From the NCBI GenBank assembly GCA_013397795.1, contig VZTJ01000083.1, positions 186,001 to 250,000 of the forward strand: a stretch of 64,000 nt of DNA, given 5' to 3'. The stretch comes from Orthonyx spaldingii (lineage: Eukaryota > Chordata > Aves > Passeriformes > Orthonychidae). The notes under the pieces were generated by a model. The model did not search any database. It had not been told where the DNA came from and saw only the letters and a list, made by a program, of their open reading frames with translations. The number at the start of each line of letters is the position of its first letter. Within the stretch, counting starts at the first letter, position 1. Shown here piece by piece: positions 10,166 through 20,300 of the stretch. Both the position numbers and the translations under genes were made by a program.

Positions 10166-13100
10166 GGCGTTAGGGAGCTCCATCGCTGCCTGGCTACGTG
10201 GTGGCTGTTGCAAAGCTAATTAGAAGCTTTATTCCGCTGTTTTGTCCCTGTTTAGGGTTTAGGTTAAGTGTACCCTCCACCGGCTGAAGGCCCATTGTGA
10301 TGTGAAAGGTGCTTCATTCATAGTCTCTTACTTTTCTAAATCTTTTAGTGCTGCTTACAGCACTTTATAGCGTTTTATAAGCATGAGACATCCAGGCTTA
10401 GCGTTAAAAACATGGGAGGTGGAGCTGTATCGGTGGAAACTTCGTGTTGCTTTAGTGTAAATGTACTCATGGGTGTGTCATTTGAAAGTACTTAATTGAG
10501 GGAGAAAAAGCAACTTCCTAAACCCACTGAGTAAACAAAGCTTTATATACTCAAACAGTTGTGATTTAAGTGAAATAAACTCTATATAAAAAGCTAGTTT
10601 TCTATGTTATTTTAGAAGCTGCTCAGTCATAGTGAAATATGGAGGTCTCTTAACAGAGTTTCATGTGGACTGTGTTTGTTTTGCTTCCAGTATCGAACAA
10701 CAACCTTGTGGCACGATGTCTGCTTGATGTTGAGACCTTCTTTATTGTGTATTATCATTTCAAACTGTCATTCATGCTAGCCTGGTAATTGTATCTTAAC
10801 ACTGTCTGTATCTGACCTATTTGTGGCTTATTCTGGACCCTTGATCCTGGGTAAAACTTGAGGACTGCTCCTAGTTACTTCTACCTTAAAGTCTCCATTC
10901 TAGCCAGATATAACTGCTTTACCTCAAATTAAAGGCTTAAGAGGTCTTAAAAGGGGTCTTTTCTAGGCTGTGGTGTTTTCACAGTTGTCTCTTTCTCACA
11001 GATTTGCAGATGACTTTTCCTTCAAAGAGAAAGTGTGTCAGCAAAACATCAGAGCCCGAGTTCAGCGGGGTTCCCCGTTTTGACTTTGCCTCAAACATTC
11101 CAGCAGCCGGTGTCTTCAAGGCTGCAAACCAAGGGTAAATCGAAGCAAAATACTGATGGCTTTATTTGGCAGATGTCCTAAAGATGGTTCATTTTGCAGG
11201 GTTTGCCAAACTAATAGGCTTGGTTATCTGCAGGAATGTAGTAGCCTTCTCCTAATTGTATTTTATCTCTCTTTTAAGGTTGCCTAAGTCTGCCAAGAAA
11301 GTGGAACCGGTTTCAAAGAAGATGGCCACACGACGGTACCTCCCTCCCCTCTCTGTTAGCTGTCCTCCTGCGTGGTGTTCCCCCTGGAGGGCTACGAGGA
11401 GCTCTCACCCATGTGCAGCTTTCCTGCCAAGTTTGCTAGTTAAGTCTGCTGGTCAGAAACAAAAGCAAACAAAAGTGAAAAAAGGACATATTTGTGAAAT
11501 TAGAAGATGTGCAACACTAGTATTTTTGCCCCTAAGTCTTTGCCCTTTGACTCCACAGCCCTCTCAGCAGATACCAACTAGAAGCAGAGCTGAAAAACAA
11601 GAATCAGTTGGTGGGAACACTCAAACAACAGATAGCAAGATCAGAGGTAAGGATCGAGAGCGAGAAAAAGACATAAATTGTTGAGTAATTTCTGTATTTT
11701 GATCCATACAGGGTCGTGTTAAGGATTGTCTTGCTTGTTTTCTTGGCTTCATCACAATGTGTTTGTATTCTTCTGCAAGTTGTTTTCCTGTCTGCTCAGC
11801 TCTGGGGAGGCCAAACTGGGAATATTTTGTCTGGTTCTGGGCTCCTGGTACAAAAGAGATATGGATGTAGTGGACAGAGTCCAAGAAAGGGCCACAGAGA
11901 TGGTTCAGGGACTGGAGGAAAGGCTGAGAGAGCTGGGACTGTTCAGGAGCTTCTGTTTCAAACAGATCTCATTTTGTGGAATCAGGTTTAGATTGAGAAT
12001 TGGCACTTCATTATTCCCTGGCTCTCAGAGGTAACTCTAGGACATGTTTGGCCCTACTTCTGTCATGTACAGGAGGCCCTCCTGGCAACCCACAGCTGTA
12101 AAATCTCACTTTATTTTCCAGTTCTCAATCTGTAGGATTATCAGTCCTCTTATCTAACAGCTTGATTTTCTTAAGAGCCTCTGAGACTTCCTGTGAAGTG
12201 TTCCCAGAGCTTCTGACACTATCAGCCAGATCACCCTAATCCACGTGCTTATTGATCCTCCTGGAGAATCGCCTTCAGCTTGGGAGGTTCATCAGCTTAT
12301 CCAACTGCCTGGTAATATCTGGATTGTGTAGGGACTAATGCTGTGGCTTAAAGACATGAGACACCCTTTTCTTCACAATGTTTATGTGCTCCTCAGTGCC
12401 TGCATTATTTATATCAGTGAGAGGCAGGACAAGAAAAGATAGAGTTGCCTAAAAGGAATTCCTCCACGATCAAATTTTTCTAGTAACTGCTATGATGTGG
12501 GGATGTGATAAATGTGTTAATCCTGTCAAGAAGCAAAAGCAAGGACCTGCAACAGCCTAATGTGCTGTGGTGGTAGAGACAGAAGGCAAGGTCTGATTCT
12601 TGGTGCCAAGTGCAGCTCCTGTGAAGTTGTTATTGTCAGTGTTACTGAGAAGAAGAAAATCTCCTTGGAAACTTGCCTCACTTGCAACCTGTGTTAATGG
12701 CAGGGCACTGTACAGTTAAGGGAGTTAAAGAAGGAGAACCAGAAGCTGGTCCATGAAGTTGAGAAGCTCAAGAAAATTCAGGACACTTGCATGACGATTT
12801 TACAAAGCAGAAACATCAGTCCTGGTAAGGAGTTTGCACTTCACTTACATCCTGCTACTCCTTCTCCAGAATGGTTTTTTTTCTTCTGTTGTGACTGTTT
12901 GTAAGAAACTTGGACTGTGCTTCCTTATTAAGGGAATACTGCTGGAATTCCAGGGTTTGGGGGTTTTTTTGTGACTTAAGAGAAAAAGCTGCTTCCTGTA
13001 GTAGGCCCTGGCCTGGATGAACTAACTCAGTATTTCTTGCTGTAGAAAGTTACTTTGAAAAGCTGTTAGTTCTCAGAGTGATGTGTGTATTAGAGGTTCA

Positions 13101-14058
13101 CTAATGCACCGCCTGGATTGGTTACAGGTGGCAACATAGAGGAGGAAGAAGAGACCCGTGTCTGCCGGGAAAAGACAACAGTAAGAAAAGCTTGAAATGG
13201 GCTTGGAGGGCTCTGTGTGCCCCTCCCCTCCCCTCCTGATGCTGGAACAGCTGCCTCTCACGTTTATTTGCATCACATTAAAAGTCATTTTCCTTTTGAC
13301 TTTTCAGATACTAACTAAGAAGGTCATAGAAGAATTGAGGCTATTTTGCCACACAGTTGCAAACGAGAAGGAGATGCTTGAGGTAAGACTGACTCAACCA
13401 GGCAGTGAGCACCAGGCCCTCAGGGAGGTTGTTTTGCTCCTCGTTCCTCCGCAAGAACCTGATGAAAACCTGCAGTAGTCCTCTTTCAATAGAAACTCAC
13501 ATGTTAAGGAAACTGTGTTGCTCCCCGTTTAAAGAGAGGGATGCACCAGCCTGGTTGTTGTTCTGGAAGTCAGAGTATTTGATTTAACTTGGAAACTATT
13601 GCAGAGCAGTGACCCTGGGTAATCTCTGGGAGAAGTGAGAAGCGTGCAAGGACAAGTGGCTTCAATAATTATCTATGTGTGGACCAAAATAGTCATTAAA
13701 TTACAGTCCTATAATTCTTGATAAGAAGCCCAAGAGCTAAAACATAACTGCTATAGGAGACTTCCTAAATTTTGGTCATAGATAAGTTTACATTTTCCAC
13801 AGGCAACCAAAGTAAAAGAAATCCCAGGCTTAGTTTAGGAAGAAGAGCTCAGATGCTTTAGGACCTGGCTTTGCTGTTCCTTGCTCTGGTGTTAGTAAAA
13901 CGTGGTGTGCACTGACTCCTCCACAGACAGCGATGGCCAAGTGGAAATCGGCACAAGAGGCGACACAGCACGCCCTGGAGAAGCAGCCCCACGTCCAAGC
14001 TCAAATTAAGGAGTGGACAGCCATGCTTGAAGAGCTGGGGAAGCTCCTGGCAATGTGA
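10028..14058 (+). CDS. KNSTRN: Kinetochore-localized astrin (SPAG5)-binding protein (KNSTRN/SKAP), complete
   Basis: Eight coding exons: 10028-10091, 11002-11134, 11279-11335, 11559-11646, 12704-12824, 13128-13180, 13308-13382 and 13927-14058. All introns are GT-AG, phases agree, 723 bp, 240 aa. The protein is the small kinetochore astrin-adaptor component of the Astrin-SKAP complex, which stabilises kinetochore-microtubule attachments and tracks microtubule ends. The N-terminal third is basic and disordered, with SxIP motifs SRIP (residues 6-9) and SNIP (52-55). From about residue 86 it is heptad-rich coiled coil: PLSRYQLEAELKNKNQL in exon 4 matches human PLSKQKSEEELKDKNQL, and exons 5-8 continue the coil to the C-terminus (EELGKLLAM). 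The start ATG sits in GCCGCCATGG, a perfect Kozak context. Human full-length protein is about 316 aa; the avian protein is close to the shorter mitotic isoform. An in-frame ATG at 9962 would add 22 residues but lies in the NRF1 site. Confidence 0.9.
11829..11968 (+). mobile_element. CR1 LINE fragment (ORF2 C-terminal region) in KNSTRN intron 4
   Basis: Conceptual translation retains the CR1 ORF2 C-terminal pattern LVLGSWYKRDMDVV, then RVQERATEMVQGLE and EERLRELGLF, in the + orientation. It is 5' and 3' truncated and decayed, and inert. Confidence 0.8.
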
Positions 14059-14209
14059 GACAGGAGGATGGACTGGGTTTTTTGCTGTTTCACCCCTAGT
14101 TCGGTGGTCCGTGTGTGCCAAGCCTAGCTCCTGGTGTGCCAAGCTGCTCACCGGCGGGGGATATTGGGCCGGGGGGCTGAGGCAGCAGCGGCGTTGGCGC
14201 GTTTGGTTC

Positions 14210-14215
14210 ATTAAA
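14210..14215 (+). terminator. KNSTRN: ATTAAA poly(A) signal of KNSTRN
   Basis: This common variant hexamer lies 152 bp after the KNSTRN stop and 86 bp before the IVD start codon. It is the only good signal before IVD begins. Confidence 0.5.
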
Positions 14216-14300
14216 GGTCTGCAAGCACCCGGGCTCGGCCGGCGGCGGGGCGGGCGCCGGGGCGGGGCCGCGGCTGCGCGGGGCGGCGGCGGGAGCGGCC

Positions 14301-17300
14301 ATGGCNNNNNNNNNNNNNNNNNNNNNNNNNNNNNNNNNNNNNNNNNNNNNNNNNNNNNNNNNNNNNNNNNNNNNNNNNNNNNNNNNNNNNNNNNNNNNNN
14401 NNNNNNNNNNNNNNNNNNNNNNNNNNNNNNNNNNNNNNNNNNNNNNNNNNNNNNNNNNNNNNNNNNNNNNNNNNNNNNNCAGCGGACGCTGGGCCCGTTG
14501 CATCGGCGATAAACGTCAGCGACCTCATATCGTCAGGGGAACGCTTTGGTGCGGTCGCGTCACAACCTCCCAAAAGAAGCGTGGCAGCCCTCCCAGCTCG
14601 TTCTCCTGCCCAACGAGGCGCTTAAAGATTTGGGATAATTCTTAGAAGTCATCGCTTGTTACGGCTTTCTCGCAAGGGCAACACTTACCTCTGCTCTAGT
14701 GACCGGTGACACGAGCCCGGGGAAGGGCAAGAGGTGGGTCAGGGGAGGTTTAGGCTGGATATTGGGAACAGGTTCTTCCCCCGGAGGGTGGTCGGGCACT
14801 GGAACAGCTCACTGGGAAATGGTCACGGCCCCAAGGATGCCAGAGCTCAAGGAGCATTTGGACAACGCTCTCAGGCACAGAGTGTGACTCTTGGTGTGTC
14901 CTGTGCAGGGCCAAGAGTTGGAGTTTTCACCAAAAACCTCCGAAAACGCTGGGAAGTATAAGACTTGAACACTGTCTTTAGTATTAGTGAGTAAGGCATT
15001 ACTTGATTCTCGACCAAGAGGTGTTTGTGTGCGTGGCAAAGTTCTGATCTCCACACCAACCCAAAAACTTTCACTTACACATTTTTAGCAAACAAAGAAA
15101 TGAATGTTCATTGGTTCTAAGTTGCATAATTCTCTTTATTAATTAATATTCTGTCCTCTATTGGTTATTGACTTCTCACCCTTCATGCTAATCTGGCCCA
15201 CTAATTTTAGTCCTTTTATCATTTTTTCTCAAATGGGGAGTTTCCAGCTTTCCAGGCTTTAGTCTCCTCTGTGTCTTCTGATTGCTCCAACACGCCTTTG
15301 AAGTGCCATAAATTTAAGATCCCAGGTGTCCAATCTTCAGCTCCCTCACATTTTGTTTACTGTAGCTTGTCAGGGTTAATTTTAGCAAACTTAAGGTTTT
15401 GGTGATTTAATGATCAGAGTATCAGTAAGTGTCTGTGAAAAAGAAACTTAACTAGTAGTGGCTGAAAGTGGGCACTCTTACATTGAATTGAAATGCTACT
15501 TAAGTATTGCTTAGGCAAGTTACATCGTTTCCAACAGCCTGGTGATCCCTGTGGGTCCCTTCCAGCTTCGAGTGTTCTGTGATTCTATGATTTTAGCCGT
15601 GTTCTTGTGTGTGCTACAGCAGCCAAGTGCTGACCATTCCAGACGGGTTCCCTGCTGCCCTAGGGCTTGGAGGGAAGGGCAGTGCCTTCCCAAGGTTCCT
15701 CCACACAGGCTCCTGCCAGTGAAACGCTGCAGCTACAGCCTCACTGTCCAGAGAATTCTGACACTGCAACTATATGGATGTACAAAATAAACTCACTTAT
15801 TCTTCTTCTTTGCTACAGAATTATTCCTTGCTACATTTGTGTTCGTGTTTATGGCCTTATCAGCTCGAGTTGATGTTTGTTTGTACTTCTATATTCAGCA
15901 AGTGTCAAAGACGGTCTAAAATATTCCTGTTGTTCCTGTCTCTCTGGTGGAAGAGCTAAAAGAAATGATCAGAAATCATCTTCAGTTATATTACTGAAGC
16001 TGTGATTTAAAAAACCTGTAAGCGTTATAAACTGGCATAGGGTGTCAGGGCTGCCTGTCTGAGTCCATCCTCATTCTCTAATTTAAGATTTTTTTTTTTG
16101 TTGTTATAGTTTTAAGCTTGTTTTCATTTATTTTAAGTTCTTGGCTAAAGTGTAATGCAGTCAGCTTTGTCACAGTGGAAAGATCTCTAATGTCTTTTGG
16201 GGTTCTTTTTAAGTTTGTAAATCTAGCAATGGGAAGCAAGCTCTTTTGGTAGCACTGGAACCCAGATTCCCTGTGGCTGTGGAAATTTAACATGGCTTGT
16301 CAATTGTAAAAAAGAGGATACTTAGATTTTGGGGCTCAGAGAAAGGCAGAGGAGTGTGGGCATATTTTGGTTTGTTGTTCCTGCCACTGACACAGGTTCT
16401 GGTTTAACAGCACAGGGTTTCAGTCTCTAAAACTGTTCCTTCTCCAGAATTAATGTCTGGGAGTAAAGAACCAAAAAGCAAAAAAATGGGATTATTAAAC
16501 TCTGCCATAAGATCCAGACCAAGTTTTTAAATATTCCTGTTACAAACACTTAAGATACTGTATATATTTTGTTAGTATATATGTATACCTCTGTAGAATA
16601 TATGTAGGTAAGTGTCCAGAGTATAAAATTTATAAAAATATTTTGCATTTTTTAACACTTGGATCAGTGAACATCCCTGGCTCTGTCAAATTTTCCCACT
16701 GTAGAAGGTAGTCAGGTAGATAACATAGTTCCAGTTTGACACACAAACACGTTTTAATTAGTATCCCTGCTTACTACAGGCATCTGCACGTGATTAAATG
16801 ATGCTGTAAGCAGCTACTGGATGGGGTTAGCACATTATAAACTCAGTTCTTCACCTTCCAAAGTTCTCTGTCCAAAAACATGCCTGAAACCCCAGTGCAG
16901 GCAGGAGTTCAGGAACATTCTCTCATGCCAGGGTACTATTAAGGCTCAATGCTGAGAGGGACTAAAGTACATCAGCTCCTTTTTAAAAGACTGAAAAAAT
17001 GACCCTTGCTTGTGGTAGTTCAGCCAGTAACCTGAACCATGGTTTTCCTGGTGGTCTTGTGCTTCTGGGTTTGGGATGCTGGAGTTGCCTGGTGAGGGAA
17101 TGTTGGCAGGATCTGAGGGGGAGAAGAAGACAACAATATATTGCAGAGATGTAACGGATGTGTTTTTCCTCCCCTCTTCTCCCAGCTGAGACAGACCATG
17201 ACAAAGTTCTGCCAAGAGCATTTGGCTCCAAAGGCCCAACAGATTGACCAGGAAAACGAGTTCAAAGGCATGCGGGCAAGTATTCCATGTGTGGTTCTGA

Positions 17301-20300
17301 AAGCCCTCTGGGCTTTGATCTCTGCCTTTGTCCAGACAGTCCCGGGCCACACCACAGGAACATGTGCATTAACTTGTCCAACTTAAAAGCCACAGAGAAA
17401 ACCTTTTTTTGATTTCCTGTTTTATCTTTTGTTACCAGCTTTCAGCAACCTGGGGCAGAACCCAGCAATAAGAGTAGTAATAAAGATTGATAATCTTTAT
17501 TGCTTTAATCCAATCTTTTGATTGGATTCTTATCGTGGCATCGCTGCCTGACTCTGTTCAAGCTCCTTCTCCAACATGTGCTTTGTATACTCCTGGCTCA
17601 GTGCCTGTCTTGGACATGACTTCCCTCACATTTGCTGTGAAAATATTATGTGCAAATGCTGGAATGTGGAGTTTGACTGCGGAGCTGAAACTTGCCTTTT
17701 TAATAATCACAACAAATTCTGTGCCACGGGGTGCTTTGATTGATGGAAGTGAGAGATCTGACTATTGGTTTTTATAAGCTCCACAAGACTCAAAAAGCTC
17801 TAAACATCTGCCAGGATTTCCCAGAGTTGTGATGTTGACATTTCCAGGGATGTATGTGCAGCTTTGAAGTGAAGTGTATAAATTTAGCCTGGCATTCCAG
17901 ATGTCTTCCAGAGCTATTGTATGATACTTTTTCATGTCTCTGGAGATATTCCCTGATAATTATTGCTGGACACCAGGGCATGTGAGGAGCACTCACCTGT
18001 GTGTCCATCACATAACAGAGGAAAGGAGCAGCAGGGAGATGGCCCCACCAGAACATCTGTGGACCTGCCTGGTGACAACATCCTTTGCTGCTGCATTTTG
18101 TCATGGCTGTAACATTCCCATTTTTTTAATCTTCCCCCAAGGAGACTTCCTTGGCTTTAGTTGCCAGCTCCTGTTTTACTGGAAGAGTTTTCAAGTGCCA
18201 GCTCATAGCAACGCTTCATATTTCCAGGGCTTTGGTAATGGACAGTTTATGCTATTTCACAACCATTTTCCTTAGGGTGGGCAAAGAGTTAAATCTTAGG
18301 AGTTGTCCTTCCAGAATTAAATTTGGGCATGTGAATTTTCACTGAATTCCACAAACTACTGCCATGTGTGGTATAACTGGTGTCCTTAAGTGTGTGTGGT
18401 TTCTCAGTTCCGAGGCCGGAGCTGCCCTGTGGCAGGAACAGGTATCGACGCGTTTGCCTCTTTCTCGTGGTATCTCGCAGATCAGCGGATGTGCCCAGTG
18501 AGCTGCATGGGGAAACTTGTTGTGCTGATGCCCAGACTGCCAGTTTGGGCTGATCGCTTGTTCTGTATTTGTAGGACTTTTGGAAGAAACTTGGAGAACT
18601 GGGAGTTCTAGGGATCACAGCCCCTGGTAAGTCTGTTCCCATCTTTTACCTTCTGATGGGTGATTCCTCAAACAAAAGAGAGACCACTTAAACTCTCACT
18701 TTGCAGTTCACAACAGCCTTGTCTGTGATGTGACATCAGTTTTGTTCTATCTTTGTGTTTTAAAAAACTCTTTCCCAACTGTTATTGTTCTACTCTGACT
18801 TTGAATCCCTTTTCCTTGTTAGACAAAATGCCTTTCACAATTTAAAAGCACTGCTCAGAAATGGTTTCTCCAGATGTAACATATGTAGCTCAAATATATT
18901 TCTGTCTTTCTAATATGAAGCAAGTTTTGAAGGAGGAGAGCTAGAGAGACAAGTATCCCAGAACAAACATCCATCTGTAATGGGAGAAGTTAAAGGGTCT
19001 AAAATAATGCCCTGAGAAGCTGTGATTATTAATGGAGAGCTGACCACAGCCAACCAGTCGGAAAAAAATCAGGGGAAATCTTACTCAGCCTTGCACAGGT
19101 CAGTGAAAAGTGTTGTGAGGAGTATTACAGATGAGCGTGGTCATGCTGAATGCTCCAAGGCAGGGCAATGAGGAGAAGCCCTTAGTGGGGAAAAGCGGCT
19201 GAGGGGGTCTTTCTGTCCCCATGGAAAGTCTGTTGGCTAGAAGTGGCTGTGCAGAGGCTCTGCAGAATCCAGCTGAATAGCAATGCATCGGAATAATGCC
19301 TCTGCCTCACTTTCAGGGCTCAAAGACTCTGCATTTCTGCTTTCTTTCTCTCTCCTCTTCCCCATTTACTGCTGCTCCTGGTTTTCCTCACTCTTACCTT
19401 CTTTCTTCTTTCATGTTGTGCCTGAGGCTTACAGCAGTTTCCCACACCATAAATAAGCCATCCCTGTCCTTCTTGATGTCCTCAAAGGTTTACCTCTCAA
19501 ACTCTCCTACAACCAGGATTTGTCACCTTGTTTTGGATTGTGGAGTTGTGTGTTTCTTTATTGACGTTGGTTTTGTTGGAGGAGGTGGAGACTGGGATTT
19601 AGGATGTGAAGATTGTGTGGAATCCTAGGAGGATGTACACAATTCAATGGCATGTTTGGGCACTGGTGCATCATTAAGGGAACATTTTGAATAACGGTGC
19701 AGTTTGTTTTCTTCCCAAAACTAAGAGAACCGTGGTGTTTGTAATTTTCCATTTGTTTTATAAATTGCACAGTGAAGAAATGTCAACATGTAGTTTCCAT
19801 GGAATGGTAATACAGGCATATCATATCCAAAGAGTAGCTTTGAAAGGGCAGCATCATTCGAAATCACACCATGGTTTGTGTTACATGAGGAGGTGTCTGG
19901 CAGGGTCATTTTCCTGTTCCTCCTGCAGTGCAAAGCAATCCTGGATTTGTGCTGCTCACAGTTACCTCGCCTTTCTTGAGGCAAAAGCACCAAACCCAGC
20001 CATTCTACAGGAGTTAATAAACTCTCTAGTTTTGGCATCCATGAGAAATTGTTAAGCCAATCTTATAGGATATTGACAGCAAACCCCTAAACTTGGGTTT
20101 GTGGTAGAGAGAGGAGATTTCAGAGGACAAAGGGCCCTGCGGATAAAGGCAGGAGTCGAAATGAGGGGCACAGGAGGAGAGGCTACATGTGATGCCAGTG
20201 GCTGTGGTGTTAATGTGGGAAATTTGGGACAGCAGCCCCTTGGAGCTGTGCCCTGTGGTCACTCTGAGCACACACAGAGATTTGCTCTCCACGTTTGCCT

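Larger units (their letters stand above)
14160..14640 (+). promoter_or_regulatory. IVD: CpG-island promoter of IVD, overlapping the KNSTRN 3' end
   Basis: A GC-rich block with Sp1-type GC boxes (about 14247-14254 and 14259-14268) lies directly upstream of the probable IVD ATG and continues past an assembly gap. It begins within 110 bp of the KNSTRN stop codon, so IVD transcription starts in or next to the KNSTRN 3' UTR. Confidence 0.7.
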
